Notes: generated from the letters alone by a model not told the origin. Shown: positions 43,949 through 53,962, numbered from the stretch's first letter. The stretch: 64,000 nucleotides of DNA from Acidimicrobiaceae bacterium (GCA_002722565.1 PBMG01000007.1:230423-294422); one strand, 5' to 3'. Made by a program: numbers and translations.

Positions 43949-44899
43949 ATGTCACGAGATAAACCGTTGAACGTCGCGTCTGTCGGTACCGTTCATTGTG
44001 TGCGTCCCGACCCTTGGAATGTTGATGAGTTTCTTCGTTTCTTGGTCGCTGTGTCACCGGCAACGCTTAAAGCCTATAAACAGGACTTAAATGAGTTCAT
44101 TCGCTGGAGCGAAGAAAACGGCTTTAGCGCCCCCGAGGCTATTACCCGAAATGACGTTGATAGCTGGATAGCCAATATGCAGAAGAATGGCCGCGCACAG
44201 AAAACAATGGCTCGGAGAATCTCAGCTCTTCGGAGGTATTACCAGTGGCTAATGACGAAGAAAGTGATTCATAAGGACCCAACAGCAAAGGTGCGGACCC
44301 CTAAAGGACCTCAGCGTCTTCCGCGCCCTTTGCAGCGTTCGGAAATTGATCAGCTATTCGATGAAGCGACACCACAGAATGCTCTTGAACTTCGCGACCG
44401 GCTAGTCGTTGAACTCCTTTACGGCTCAGGTCTTCGCGTAGCAGAACTTTGTGGCCTCCAAGAAGAGAGTGTGGACCTGACAAAGCAGTCGATCGAAGTT
44501 ATCGGTAAAGGCTCCAAGCTCAGGACAGTCCCAATTACCGCGTACACGTCTGATCTTCTTAGGTTGTGGATTCCGAAAGGAAGTCAGGCTTTTGATGATG
44601 TGTATACGTCTAGCGGGCGAAGCTCGAGCGCGCTTTTGGTCAATAGGCGAGGAAACGGAATCGGACGGAGCGATGTAAGGCGGATCTTGCACCGTTTGCT
44701 GCGGTCAAAAGGTATGACGGAAAGGTCACCTCATGCTCTTCGTCACACCTATGCCACTCACTTACTCGACGGAGGAGCTGACCTAAGGGCGGTTCAGGAG
44801 CTGCTTGGTCACGCTGACTTGACGACAACTCAGATTTATACGCATGTGAGCCGAGAACAGTTAAGAGAGACACATCGGAAACACCACCCTCGCGGCTAG
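43949..44899 (+). CDS. xerC: Tyrosine recombinase, XerC/XerD type
   Basis: This 316-residue protein has an N-terminal SAM-like core-binding domain (about 25-110, TLKAYKQDLNEFIRWSEENG, RISALRRYYQWLMTKKVI). The catalytic domain carries the arginine in LLYGSGLRVAELCGLQ, a lysine in VIGKGSKLRTVPITAY, SPHALRHTYATHLLDGGADL (HxxR), VQELLGHADLTTTQIYTHVS (histidine and nucleophilic tyrosine). It resolves chromosome dimers at dif. ATG 43949 has GGGGAG eight bases upstream; an in-frame TTG at 43931 does not. Placement before rpsB is typical of xerC. Confidence 0.9.
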   Translation: MSRDKPLNVASVGTVHCVRPDPWNVDEFLRFLVAVSPATLKAYKQDLNEFIRWSEENGFSAPEAITRNDVDSWIANMQKNGRAQKTMARRISALRRYYQWLMTKKVIHKDPTAKVRTPKGPQRLPRPLQRSEIDQLFDEATPQNALELRDRLVVELLYGSGLRVAELCGLQEESVDLTKQSIEVIGKGSKLRTVPITAYTSDLLRLWIPKGSQAFDDVYTSSGRSSSALLVNRRGNGIGRSDVRRILHRLLRSKGMTERSPHALRHTYATHLLDGGADLRAVQELLGHADLTTTQIYTHVSREQLRETHRKHHPRG

Positions 44900-45003
44900 T
44901 GCTTAATCTGTGCTGATCTCGACGACCGGTTTAGTGGCAGCCTCGCTAGACTTCACAGTCGGGCTCACCTTGGGTCCGATATCACTCACAGCTGAGACGA
45001 CCT

Positions 45004-45055
45004 CACGGTCACCGTGTCATCACGGTGTCGATTTCAGTGCAGCAATCTAACCGTG
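45004..45055 (+). promoter_or_regulatory. rpsB leader with competing CACGGT/ACCGTG pairs
   Basis: CACCGTG-TCAT-CACGGTG (45010-45027) forms a seven-bp hairpin with a four-base loop. A further CACGGT lies at 45004-45009 and a further ACCGTG at 45050-45055, immediately before the GGGGGGAG ribosome site of rpsB. The two sense and two antisense copies allow alternative pairings, one touching the ribosome site, suggesting translational control of S2 (inference; S2 autoregulation is known in E. coli). Confidence 0.45.
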
Positions 45056-45067
45056 GGGGGAGAAACC

Positions 45068-46012
45068 ATGGCTGCAGTCGTAACCATGTCAGATTTGCTC
45101 AAAGCGGGCGTTCACTTCGGCCATCAGACTCGTCGCTGGAACCCCAAGATGGATCGCTACCTTTGGGGCGAACGCAACGGGATTTACATCATTGATCTTG
45201 AACAAACCATTGGTTTGTTGGACAGTGCCTATACATACGTTCGCGACACCGTCGCAAAGGGTGGAACGATTCTGTTTGTTGGCACAAAGAAACAGGCTCA
45301 AGATCCAATAGAGACCTACGCAAAAACCTCAGGTATGCCATACGTGAACCAAAGATGGCTTGGAGGCATGCTTACGAATTTCAGAACTATTCGAGGTCGT
45401 GTCGACAAAATGTTGGAATACGAGCGGATGCAAGCTGCTGGCGACTTCGAAAATATGCCGAAGAAAGAAGCGTTGCTTCTCACTCGAGAGCTAACCAAAC
45501 TGCAACGTAATCTCGATGGATTACGGCACATGGATAAGTTGCCTCAAGCAGTCTTCGTGCTGGATACACCTAAAGAACACATAGCTGTTGCTGAAGCGAA
45601 CCGGCTCAAACTCCCCGTTGTGGCGGTGGCCGATTCCAATAGTGACCCCGACTTAATTGATTATGTGATTCCAGGAAACGATGATGCGATCCGAAGTACG
45701 GACTTGCTGACCCGAGTTATATCCGATGCAGTTCGTGAGGGTCGCTACATAGCTGAAAACAAAGGCGTCGTTGCGAGTGCGTCGGGGGAACGCTCTCCTG
45801 AACAAGAAGCTCGAGTTTCGGTTGAGCAAGCTGAAGCTGCACAAAAAGCGCTTGCCGAGGCTGCTGCGCGAGAGGCACGAAGTGCAGCTGAGCAGGCAGC
45901 TCAAGCCACCCCGGTTGTAGACCCCCCAGCGGAGATGGCTTCCGAACCAGAGGCACAGGTTGCCGAAGAAACAACAACTGAAGTCTCGTCCGAAACGACC
46001 GAGGAACAGTAG
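45068..46012 (+). CDS. rpsB: 30S ribosomal protein S2 with Ala/Glu tail
   Basis: The start at 45068 gives [20 protein letters not shown] followed by [20 protein letters not shown]. Later S2 blocks are [53 protein letters not shown] and [17 protein letters not shown]. Length is 314; residues ~250-314 are an extra Ala/Glu/Gln-rich tail. GGGGGGAGAAACC is the ribosome site; an in-frame GTG at 45014 lies in the leader hairpin and is unlikely. First of rpsB-tsf-pyrH-frr. Confidence 0.95.
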   Translation: MAAVVTMSDLLKAGVHFGHQTRRWNPKMDRYLWGERNGIYIIDLEQTIGLLDSAYTYVRDTVAKGGTILFVGTKKQAQDPIETYAKTSGMPYVNQRWLGGMLTNFRTIRGRVDKMLEYERMQAAGDFENMPKKEALLLTRELTKLQRNLDGLRHMDKLPQAVFVLDTPKEHIAVAEANRLKLPVVAVADSNSDPDLIDYVIPGNDDAIRSTDLLTRVISDAVREGRYIAENKGVVASASGERSPEQEARVSVEQAEAAQKALAEAAAREARSAAEQAAQATPVVDPPAEMASEPEAQVAEETTTEVSSETTEEQ

Positions 46013-46048
46013 TCCCCTAATACCGATTAAAGAGGTGCACAAGAGCTA

Positions 46049-46843
46049 ATGGCAGATTTCACCGCCAAAGACGTTCAAGCTCTCCGTCAATCAACCGGCG
46101 CTGGCATGATGGATGCCAAGAAAGCATTGGTTGAAAATGATGGAGATCCCGAAGCCGCAGCCCAATGGTTGAGAGAAAAAGGGATAGCGAAGAGTGCTAG
46201 CCGTTCTGATAGAGAAAATAGTGAGGGAATTGTTGTAGCAAGAGTTGAAGGTTCCACCGCTGCCATTATCGAGTTGAAGTGCGAGACAGATTTTGTAGCC
46301 AAATCAGAGCAATTCGGAGAAATGGCAGAGAACATTCTGGCAGCGGTTCTAGCTCAGGGAGAAGACGCCGTATCCGAGAGTGCGACTGACCTAGAGAACA
46401 TGAAAATAACTCTGAAAGAGAACATCGATTTAGGTCGGGTAATCAGATACGAAGCAAGCCCCGGTGCCGTACTTGATGCATACGTTCACCAGCAAAACGG
46501 ACGTGGTGTCAATGCCGTGCTGATTGAAATTGATAATGGGGACCCGGAAATAGCGCATGATGTCGCGTTGCACATTGCGAGTAGCCGACCAAAGTATTTG
46601 ACGAGAGACGATGTTCCATCAGAGGCAGTTGCTGCCGAGCGTGAAACTCTTGAGAACATAACCCGCAATGAAGGCAAACCAGAGCAGGCGATAGAAAAGA
46701 TTGTGGATGGTCGGATGGACGGGTTCTTCCGGGATTCAGCGCTTTTAGAACAAAAATTTGTGAAGGACGAGAAGATGGCCATTTCGGATCTTCTGGCGGG
46801 ATCAACGATCACCCGGTTCGTTCAGGTGGAGATAGGTAACTGA
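46049..46843 (+). CDS. tsf: Elongation factor Ts
   Basis: This 264-residue protein has [20 protein letters not shown] then [20 protein letters not shown] (EF-Tu-binding N domain), [17 protein letters not shown], and [20 protein letters not shown]. It exchanges GDP for GTP on EF-Tu. ATG with AGAGGTGC upstream; standard position after rpsB. Confidence 0.96.
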   Translation: MADFTAKDVQALRQSTGAGMMDAKKALVENDGDPEAAAQWLREKGIAKSASRSDRENSEGIVVARVEGSTAAIIELKCETDFVAKSEQFGEMAENILAAVLAQGEDAVSESATDLENMKITLKENIDLGRVIRYEASPGAVLDAYVHQQNGRGVNAVLIEIDNGDPEIAHDVALHIASSRPKYLTRDDVPSEAVAAERETLENITRNEGKPEQAIEKIVDGRMDGFFRDSALLEQKFVKDEKMAISDLLAGSTITRFVQVEIGN

Positions 46844-46844
46844 C

Positions 46845-47591
46845 GTGACGGATCAGGCTCGCCGGTGGGATGGTGATTGTCCTTGGAAACGGGTCATTCT
46901 AAAACTTTCCGGTGAAGCGTTAGCCGATCCGACGGGCGAAAATATCAGTGGTGAGGTGCTTCAGAATTTAGCGTCGGAGATTGCTTCAGTTCGCGAAGCC
47001 CATGCAGTAGATATCGCTATCGTCGTGGGTGGTGGAAATATTTGGAGAGGCATGTCTGGCTCCGATGGAGGGATGGACAGAGCCCAATCTGACCACATGG
47101 GCATGTTGGCGACGGTCATTAATGCCATAGCTCTCCAGGATGCGCTTGAAAGAGCTGAGGTGCCTACCCGAGTCATGACTGCGATTGGTATGGCGCAGGT
47201 TGCTGAGCCTTATATCCGACGTCGGGCAGTGCGTCACCTAGAAAAGGGTCGGGTCGTCATTTTCGCTGCCGGAACAGGAAATCCATTTTTTACGACGGAC
47301 ACTGCAGCTGCCCTTAGAGCAGCTGAAATAGACGCGGACGCGGTTCTCAAGGGAACCCACTCCGGAGTCGATGGTGTTTATACTGCTGATCCAAATAGCG
47401 ACCCAGATGCAGAACTGCTCGATAACGTTTCTTTCCTTGATGTCCTTTCTAAAGAGTTGGCTGTGATGGATAGCGCAGCGATCGCAGTATGTAAGGACAA
47501 TAAGACTCCGATAGTGGTTTTCGATTTGATGACGCGTGGAAATTTCGAGTCCATACTCGGTGGGGCTGCGATCGGTACGCTAGTCAAGTGA
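46845..47591 (+). CDS. pyrH: Uridylate kinase
   Basis: This 248-residue amino-acid-kinase-fold protein has [80 protein letters not shown] and [20 protein letters not shown]. It phosphorylates UMP to UDP. GTG start two bases after tsf; its stop overlaps frr (GTGA). Confidence 0.95.
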   Translation: MTDQARRWDGDCPWKRVILKLSGEALADPTGENISGEVLQNLASEIASVREAHAVDIAIVVGGGNIWRGMSGSDGGMDRAQSDHMGMLATVINAIALQDALERAEVPTRVMTAIGMAQVAEPYIRRRAVRHLEKGRVVIFAAGTGNPFFTTDTAAALRAAEIDADAVLKGTHSGVDGVYTADPNSDPDAELLDNVSFLDVLSKELAVMDSAAIAVCKDNKTPIVVFDLMTRGNFESILGGAAIGTLVK

Positions 47592-48154
47592 ACGAGTTTG
47601 CAGAAGAAGTATGTGTTGATGCAAGAGATCGTATGGAGCGAGCTGTTGAGCACGCCCAAAATGAATACGCAACTGTTCGAACAGGTCGTGCAACACCAGC
47701 ACTCGTCGAAAAACTAAAGGTCGTTTACTACGGCGCAGATGTCCCTCTGCAACAACTAGCGAGTTTCTCGGTTCCTGAAGCACGTGTTTTGGTCGTGCAA
47801 CCTTTTGATCGGGGCTCGATCGAAGGCATATCCAAAGCCTTGATGGAGTCCGATTTAGGCATTAACCCCAGTAGCGATGGAGAAGTTGTTCGCCTGGTTT
47901 TTCCTCCTTTGACCGAAGAAAGGCGACAAGATCTGGTACGAGTGGTCAAACAGATGGCTGAAGATGGCCGCATAGCGGTCCGAAACCTTCGGCGCTCAGC
48001 CCGCCAGGATTTAGATGCACTCGAGAAAGACAAAGAAATTTCTTCAGATGATAAAGAACGGTTCACCAAGGACCTTGACAGCTATACCCAAAAAGCAGTT
48101 GATGAAATCGATCGGGCCCTCGCTGCTAAAGAGCAGGAGTTGCTTGAAGTCTGA
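47588..48154 (+). CDS. frr: Ribosome recycling factor
   Basis: This 188-residue protein contains [60 protein letters not shown] and [20 protein letters not shown], the full RRF pattern. With EF-G it splits post-termination ribosomes. GTG start overlapping pyrH by four bases. Confidence 0.96.
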   Translation: MNEFAEEVCVDARDRMERAVEHAQNEYATVRTGRATPALVEKLKVVYYGADVPLQQLASFSVPEARVLVVQPFDRGSIEGISKALMESDLGINPSSDGEVVRLVFPPLTEERRQDLVRVVKQMAEDGRIAVRNLRRSARQDLDALEKDKEISSDDKERFTKDLDSYTQKAVDEIDRALAAKEQELLEV

Positions 48155-48174
48155 AGCAAAGGTTGGGGATAGGT

Positions 48175-50148
48175 ATGCCTGATACCGATGATGACGAAAA
48201 TGAACCTAGGCGTCGCAAAGAAATTGAAGACGGAGACGACACAGGCCCTTTGCTCTCCTTTGATTTTGATGAGTCGCCCATGCCTCACTGGTCAGAACCA
48301 GGTTCGGGTGAGCGACCGGACGGGGGTGAACGGCCTGATCCACCCGAGCGTGAAGACTCACCGCTGAGTGGATCGCGTCTGTTCCCTCAGCTACCAGATG
48401 ATCCGCACCTAGTTGATACCTCTGATACGGGGCTGATGGATGCTGTCAGATCGGACACCATCCCTACAGTCTCGCCAGCAATGCAAGATAGTGAGATTAG
48501 TTCTGAATATGGCGAAATCGAGGATCAGAATACCGAGGCTGACGAAGAGCGAATTGCTAGTCAAGCCTCTGATGATGGTGATTTTTCTCAGCCCCAAGTC
48601 CCGACTGACGAGTTATTTGGCGAGACGCTTTTCGATGACAGCGACAGTTTTGATGAAGCGATCTTTGATGATTCACCGATTATCGGTCGAGCAGGAGGCG
48701 GGGAAGGCGGGTCGCCAACATATGACACTGGGCCAATCGGCGAAATTGTTGATGAGGCAAGCAGGGGAGACGATGAAGCGGTTGAGGCCGATTTCGAGCA
48801 AGCTCTGAGCGAAGTTGTGGATGATGAGCGAACTCACACCGCAGTTGATCCAACTGACGATGAGCGAATCTCTGATGAAAGAACCGTCGTAGATGAGCCG
48901 GACGTCAAGGTTGAATCTAGCTTCGAAGAGGAGCCTACGGCAGAGTTGGTCTTGGACGAAGAAGAGGTAGCTGTCGCTGGAGTGGCTGGGGATGAAGAGA
49001 GTTCTCCACGTGAGGATGACGACGGTCTCGAGTCTGATGCTGACGGCGAACTACATTCTGAGTCTGAACGGCCGGCACGACGAGTCATTAAGCTTTTTGA
49101 CACGCCACCAAGTCAGCGAATAATGCAGGCTCCTGAGCAGGTTGAACCTACTGCTAATGAACAAGAGAGTGGCCAGCATGAGGATTCTGACTGGAATGAA
49201 TTCGGCGGACCAGCCCCCCATTGGCGCGAAGGTCGCCGAGATTATGAGGAGTCATCCAAAGTGAATGAAGAAGACCGAACTGTGACGCACGGTTCTGCGA
49301 GTGGCCAAGATTCGACTGGATCCTCTCAACCTACGGGACGCAATCTTCCAGCGGCGATTGGAGTGGGTTTGGCGTTGGCGGCAGCGTTCTTTGGGCTACT
49401 AAAAGTGGGCCCATGGGCCATCCTCATCATGGTCTTGGCGGCGCTGGGATTTGCCGCTCTTGAGTTCTTTACCTCAGCGCAGAACTTGGGGTACAGGCCA
49501 GCAACCCTTCTCGGTCTCGCTGCCGTCGTCGGATTATCGTTGGGGGCTTATCACAGAGGCTTCGAGGCGTATCCAGTGGTGTTCGCTTTGTTGGTTATCA
49601 CCGGGATGTGTTGGTTTTTGTTCGATGTTGAGTCTCAGCATGTGACTGCAAACTTTGCAGTTACTTTGCTGGGGTTTGCTTGGGTCGGTGGTTTGGGTTC
49701 CTTCGCAGCGCTGATTCTGGCTCGGCCGAATGGTGACGCTATTTTGATTGGAGCAGTCATAGGTACCATTGCATATGACGTAGGTGGTTATGCGATAGGA
49801 AGCACTACAGGTCAGTCAAAGATCGCTCCTCGGGTTAGTCCAAACAAAACCTATGAGGGTTTGCTGGGAGGGATGATGTTATCGGTGGTCATAACAACGC
49901 TTGTCCTCAACAGATTCCCCGGAATACATCCTTGGTCTATCTCAATGATGGACTGCTTCTGGCTTGGGTTAGCCATTGCTTTGGTGGCCCCAGTTGGAGA
50001 TTTAGCTCAGTCGATGATTAAGCGCGATATGGGTGTCAAAGACATGGGAAGCCTGCTGCCGGGACATGGAGGAGTGTTCGACCGGTTTGATGCGCTGTTG
50101 TTTGTGCTGCCTACTGCTTATTTCGTCGCCGACCTCGTGCTTACTTGA
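48175..50148 (+). CDS. cdsA: Phosphatidate cytidylyltransferase with ~385-residue acidic N-terminal extension
   Basis: Of 657 residues, ~385-657 are CdsA, with about eight membrane segments and the signature SMIKRDMGVKDMGSLLPGHG then GVFDRFDALLF. The enzyme makes CDP-diacylglycerol from CTP and phosphatidate in the membrane. The first ~385 residues are acidic, probably disordered and cytoplasmic; a PHW motif appears twice, in SPMPHWSEPGSGE (near 34-46) and GPAPHWREGRRDY (near 346-358). Typical CdsA has 260-300 residues. I chose ATG 48175 after GGGGATAGGT; TTG 48163 is less likely. Confidence 0.9.
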   Translation: MPDTDDDENEPRRRKEIEDGDDTGPLLSFDFDESPMPHWSEPGSGERPDGGERPDPPEREDSPLSGSRLFPQLPDDPHLVDTSDTGLMDAVRSDTIPTVSPAMQDSEISSEYGEIEDQNTEADEERIASQASDDGDFSQPQVPTDELFGETLFDDSDSFDEAIFDDSPIIGRAGGGEGGSPTYDTGPIGEIVDEASRGDDEAVEADFEQALSEVVDDERTHTAVDPTDDERISDERTVVDEPDVKVESSFEEEPTAELVLDEEEVAVAGVAGDEESSPREDDDGLESDADGELHSESERPARRVIKLFDTPPSQRIMQAPEQVEPTANEQESGQHEDSDWNEFGGPAPHWREGRRDYEESSKVNEEDRTVTHGSASGQDSTGSSQPTGRNLPAAIGVGLALAAAFFGLLKVGPWAILIMVLAALGFAALEFFTSAQNLGYRPATLLGLAAVVGLSLGAYHRGFEAYPVVFALLVITGMCWFLFDVESQHVTANFAVTLLGFAWVGGLGSFAALILARPNGDAILIGAVIGTIAYDVGGYAIGSTTGQSKIAPRVSPNKTYEGLLGGMMLSVVITTLVLNRFPGIHPWSISMMDCFWLGLAIALVAPVGDLAQSMIKRDMGVKDMGSLLPGHGGVFDRFDALLFVLPTAYFVADLVLT

Positions 50149-50159
50149 GGGGTACCTAA

Positions 50160-51323
50160 GTGACTACGGTTGCGATCCTTGGAGCCACCGGATCTATTGG
50201 TTCTCAAACGATTCAGGTAGTGAGAGCTGAACCCGAACGTTTCCGCATAACAGCGTTAGCTGCCTGGTCTTCCATTGATTCACTTGCTTCCCTTGCCAGA
50301 GAGTTCAAGCCGGAGGTGGTAGCCATTGGAAACCCTGGCTTAGCTGATCAGCTAAGAGGGGAAGTCCCGGAAGGTACGGAAGTCCTTGTAGGAGCGGAGG
50401 GCTATGACGAGTTGGCGACGCGAGCAGAGGTAGTTGTCAACGGCATCGTGGGATTCGCTGGATTGGGAGTGACTCTGGCGGCTTTAAGTTCCGGTAGGCG
50501 CCTGGCTCTAGCCAATAAGGAGAGTTTGATCGCAGCGGGGCCTTTAGTCCAGCCGCTTCGCTCGACTCCAGGAGCCGAATTGATTCCGGTGGACAGTGAG
50601 CACTGCGCTATTCACCAGTGCCTTCGGTCTAGCGATCACGAAGGGCAAGCACGTTACCTCCATCAACTAGTTCTTACCGCAAGTGGAGGCCCATTTAGAG
50701 GCTGGGGTTCGGATGAACTGCAAGAGGTAACGATTGAGGAGGCTCTTGCTCACCCGACATGGGCCATGGGTCCTAAAATCACTGTCGATTCCTCAACCTT
50801 GATGAACAAAGGCCTTGAGGTTATAGAAGCCCACGAACTTTTTGGAGTTGACTATAAAAAGATTGAAGTTGTTGTTCATCCAGAGTCCATTGTTCATTCG
50901 ATGGCTACCTTCACCGATGGCGCGACTATTGCTCAATTGTCAGAACCGGATATGAGATTGCCTATTGCATATGCGCTTGCATACCCTGAAAGGATTGATA
51001 CCTCGTTTGGAGGTATCAACTGGGGGACTAGTAAATCGCTTCACTTTGAGCCGCCAGACAGAAACAATTTTCCTTGCCTTGACTTGGCGTACGCAGCTGG
51101 CGAAACAGGCGATACCGCACCTGCGTGGATGAATGGCGCTAACGAAGCCGCTGTAGATGCATTCCTGAAGGGACGTATTTCCTGGCCTGAAATCGCAAGT
51201 TCGATCGAAAGTGCTTTAAACCAGTATGACGGAGCGCTGGCTGAGTCGGTTGAAGCGGTAGTAAGGGCGGACCTTCGAGGGCGGGAGTGCGTGGAGACGT
51301 ACCTTTCTGTTGGTGGGCGCTAA
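50160..51323 (+). CDS. dxr: 1-deoxy-D-xylulose 5-phosphate reductoisomerase
   Basis: This 387-residue protein has the NADPH fold VAILGATGSIGSQTIQVVRA, ALANKESLIAAGPLV, PVDSEHCAIHQCL (metal and substrate site), LTASGGPFRGW, HPTWAMGPKITVDSSTLMNK and GLEVIEAHELFGVDY. It catalyses the committed step of the non-mevalonate isoprenoid pathway; ispG at 52602 is a later step of the same path. GTG start with GAGGGGTACC upstream. Its TAA overlaps the next ATG. Confidence 0.95.
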   Translation: MTTVAILGATGSIGSQTIQVVRAEPERFRITALAAWSSIDSLASLAREFKPEVVAIGNPGLADQLRGEVPEGTEVLVGAEGYDELATRAEVVVNGIVGFAGLGVTLAALSSGRRLALANKESLIAAGPLVQPLRSTPGAELIPVDSEHCAIHQCLRSSDHEGQARYLHQLVLTASGGPFRGWGSDELQEVTIEEALAHPTWAMGPKITVDSSTLMNKGLEVIEAHELFGVDYKKIEVVVHPESIVHSMATFTDGATIAQLSEPDMRLPIAYALAYPERIDTSFGGINWGTSKSLHFEPPDRNNFPCLDLAYAAGETGDTAPAWMNGANEAAVDAFLKGRISWPEIASSIESALNQYDGALAESVEAVVRADLRGRECVETYLSVGGR

Positions 51324-52555
51324 TGAGTGACTCTTCGGAAACACAGGTGAATACCCGAGTTCGGGGAATACTAGGGTTCGGATTGGTAGCCGTTTCGCTG
51401 GTGTTGTTGGGCCTCGTGTCGCAATCCATGTTGGTAGTGACCCTGGTGATTGTGTTCGTGGTTTTTGTGCATGAGCTCGGCCACTTCGTGGCAGCGCGTT
51501 TAACGGGTATGAAAGCTACGGAATTTTTTCTTGGGTTTGGGCCGAGGCTGTTCAGCTTTCGAAGGGGTGAAACAGAGTTCGGTGTCAAGCCGATACTTGC
51601 TGGGGCTTATGTCAAATTGGTTGGGATGACAAACCTTGATGAAGTGGGCGTCGAGGATGAAGCACGAACCTATAGGCAGCAGAGCTACCCGAAACGTCTG
51701 TTAGTGGCGTCGGCTGGTTCTTTGATGCATTTTTTGATGGCGCTTATAGGGCTCCTAGTTCTTTTTTCTTTTCTAGGTGACCCTGTAGCCGAGGAGGGAT
51801 CTTGGGAGGTAGCAAGTGTTCTTGAACAAGAGAATTTGGCTGAACAAAGCGCCGCAGCGCGTGCTGGAATCCAAATGGGAGATCGGATTCTCTTCGTTGA
51901 AGGCCAATCCACTGCTGCTTGGGAGGATCTAGTAGAAAATATTCGAAACCGGCCGAACGAAACGGTCCAGTTGGAGATTATGCGCGGCGACACGAAATTA
52001 TCCTTAGTGACGACCTTGGGAGTTGATCCGGACGGATATGGACTGTTAGGCGTTAGAGGTCAGCAGGCGACGAAGCTAGTGAAACATGGCCCGCTACAGG
52101 CTATGGGCCAAAGTGGAACAGAGTTCGTCGAGATGGTCGGACAATCCATCCGTGGTATTTGGACGATTGTTGCAAATCTTGGTGAGGTTGCAGACCGAAT
52201 CATTTCAGCCCCCAATGACCCGAGCGCTAATGACAACCTCGAGACTCGACCAGTTTCGCTTGTTGGGGCGGTTCAGATTGGAGCTAGTGATCGGCTTAGT
52301 GGCTCGGAACGGATGCAGCTATTTGTTGCATTCAATGTGTTTATTGGGGTGTTTAATTTGCTGCCGTTCTTGCCACTGGACGGCGGTCACATAGCAATAG
52401 CGACATATGAGCGGATTCGAGAAGGTAGAACAGGCCGGCGACACATAATTGATACGGCCCGTTTGCTGCCGGTCACTTATGCCGTTGTGGCCTTCCTCGC
52501 CTTCTTTGGATTGGGAGCTATTTATTTAGATATAGCGAACCCTCTTGGATTTTGA
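51323..52555 (+). CDS. rseP: Site-2 intramembrane metalloprotease, RseP/Rip1 type
   Basis: This 410-residue membrane protein has the zinc motif VFVVFVHELGHFVAARLTGM (HExxH), the family segment FLGFGPRLFSFRRGETEFGV, KPILAGAYVKLVGM, a PDZ domain around 155-245 (AARAGIQMGDRILFVEGQST), and the second metal motif FNLLPFLPLDGGHIAIATYE. It cuts membrane-bound anti-sigma factors. ATG 51323 overlaps the dxr stop (TAATG); an upstream in-frame start at 51287 lies inside dxr and is rejected. The dxr-rseP-ispG order is conserved in actinobacteria. Confidence 0.94.
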   Translation: MSDSSETQVNTRVRGILGFGLVAVSLVLLGLVSQSMLVVTLVIVFVVFVHELGHFVAARLTGMKATEFFLGFGPRLFSFRRGETEFGVKPILAGAYVKLVGMTNLDEVGVEDEARTYRQQSYPKRLLVASAGSLMHFLMALIGLLVLFSFLGDPVAEEGSWEVASVLEQENLAEQSAAARAGIQMGDRILFVEGQSTAAWEDLVENIRNRPNETVQLEIMRGDTKLSLVTTLGVDPDGYGLLGVRGQQATKLVKHGPLQAMGQSGTEFVEMVGQSIRGIWTIVANLGEVADRIISAPNDPSANDNLETRPVSLVGAVQIGASDRLSGSERMQLFVAFNVFIGVFNLLPFLPLDGGHIAIATYERIREGRTGRRHIIDTARLLPVTYAVVAFLAFFGLGAIYLDIANPLGF

Positions 52556-52601
52556 GTGAGTGTCTTAGCAGGGAATCTACGTTCGAACTGACAGACTGTT
52601 A

Positions 52602-53801
52602 ATGATGTTTGAACGTCGAGTGACCCGAAGCGTGAATGTCGGAGGAGTGCAAGTAGGAGCTGGCGCTCCAATAAGCGTTCAATCGATGACTACGACGAAG
52701 ACGGCTGATGTCGAAGGTACCCTCGAACAGATTTATGCTTTAGCCAGTTCAGGTGCTGAAATTGTTCGCTGTACATGTAATGAAGTAGAAGCCGCTGAAG
52801 GTTTAGCTCGAATTGTGCCCCGTTCGCCGGTCCCGATCGTGGCTGATGTCCACTTTCAGTATCGTTTGGCGTTGGCAGCTTTGGACGCAGGAGTTGCATG
52901 TTTACGTCTTAACCCTGGAAACATCCGCAAAGAGCAACATATAAAGGCTGTTGCATCTGAAGCTCGCGATCGTAGCGTGCCGATTCGAATCGGTGTGAAT
53001 GCTGGATCCCTCGACCCCGATATTGAAGAAAAGTATGGAATGACTGCTGCGGCACTGGTTGAGTCGGCGAAACGAGAATTGAATTACTTTGAAGACGTCG
53101 GATTTGAAGATGTAAAGATCTCTGTTAAGGCCAGCGACGTCCGGCTCATGGTTGATGCCTATCGGTTGTTAGCTGATGCGGTTGACTTTCCGTTGCACCT
53201 CGGAGTGACTGAAGCTGGTCCGCCACCTGGCGGGATCTTGAAAGCCACAGCGGGTATAGCGACGCTACTGAATGAGGGTATTGGCGACACAATTCGGTAC
53301 AGCCTGACCGCTGACCCTGTCGAGGAAGCCAAAGCAGGACGTCAGTTGTTGGAAGCGCTTGGCCTACGTGAACGGAGTTCATTGGATTTGATCGCTTGCC
53401 CTTCATGCGGCAGGGCAGAAGTTGATGTCATCTCAATAGCGGCCATGGCGCAAGAAGCGCTCTCTGAGCTTGACTTACCAATTCAGGTTGCAGTCATGGG
53501 CTGTGTTGTCAACGGTCCAGGCGAGGCCAAAGGGGCAGATCTTGGCATAGCGGCGGGTCGCCAAAGAGGACATCTTTTCGTTCGCGGTCAAGTTGTCAAG
53601 GTTGTTCCAGAAACTCAGATGGTTGATTCATTAGTCGAATGGGCCCAGAAGATCGTCTCTGACGGAGTTGAGGGAGCGCTGGCTGCAGCAGATAAGTCGG
53701 CGGAAGCGGAAGCGGAAGCAGATCGCGCAGCCTTATTGGAAGAGCAAGGTGAGGACGCGAACCGGTCGGATGCCATCGTTGAGATGATCCGTAAGCGTTA
53801 G
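52602..53801 (+). CDS. ispG: 4-hydroxy-3-methylbut-2-enyl diphosphate synthase (IspG/GcpE)
   Basis: This 399-residue protein has VGAGAPISVQSMTTTKTADV, VPIVADVHFQYRLALAALDA, CLRLNPGNIRKEQHIK, LHLGVTEAGPPPGGILKA and the [4Fe-4S] cysteines in IACPSCGRAEVDVISIA and VAVMGCVVNGPGEAKGADLG. It reduces MEcPP to HMBPP in isoprenoid synthesis. The C-terminal ~40 residues are Glu/Ala-rich and longer than usual. ATG start at 52602. Confidence 0.95.
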   Translation: MMFERRVTRSVNVGGVQVGAGAPISVQSMTTTKTADVEGTLEQIYALASSGAEIVRCTCNEVEAAEGLARIVPRSPVPIVADVHFQYRLALAALDAGVACLRLNPGNIRKEQHIKAVASEARDRSVPIRIGVNAGSLDPDIEEKYGMTAAALVESAKRELNYFEDVGFEDVKISVKASDVRLMVDAYRLLADAVDFPLHLGVTEAGPPPGGILKATAGIATLLNEGIGDTIRYSLTADPVEEAKAGRQLLEALGLRERSSLDLIACPSCGRAEVDVISIAAMAQEALSELDLPIQVAVMGCVVNGPGEAKGADLGIAAGRQRGHLFVRGQVVKVVPETQMVDSLVEWAQKIVSDGVEGALAAADKSAEAEAEADRAALLEEQGEDANRSDAIVEMIRKR

Positions 53802-53808
53802 GACAGTT

Positions 53809-53915
53809 ACGTGGGCTGGCAAGCCCAAGTTGGTTAGTGCTCTCAGACTGGTACCATAATGGTGACAGGTCAGCTTTTTTTGCTGGACGTGGGCTTAGCC
53901 CACGTCCTTTTTCTT
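53809..53915 (+). terminator. Two-hairpin leader with intrinsic terminator before rimP
   Basis: GGACGTGGGC (53885-53894), loop TTA, GCCCACGTCC (53898-53907), then TTTTTCTT form a strong intrinsic terminator. Upstream, TGGGCT-GGCA-AGCCCA (53812-53827) makes a smaller stem just after the ispG stop. Its left arm ACGTGGGCT (53809-53817) is identical to the terminator's left arm (53887-53895), so either copy can pair with AGCCCACGT at 53897-53905. A promoter-like TTGGTT (53830-53835) and CATAAT (53855-53860) lie between. This ends ispG transcription or attenuates rimP-nusA. Confidence 0.7.
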
Positions 53916-53962
53916 GGTCTAAAAGAATCTCAAACTCTCGGATAAGGCGAAGTGGAGGGGTG

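Noticed and set aside
53837-53962. Longer N-terminus for RimP
   Set aside because: Would translate through the terminator hairpin; the ATG at 53963 has a strong GGAGGGG ribosome site.
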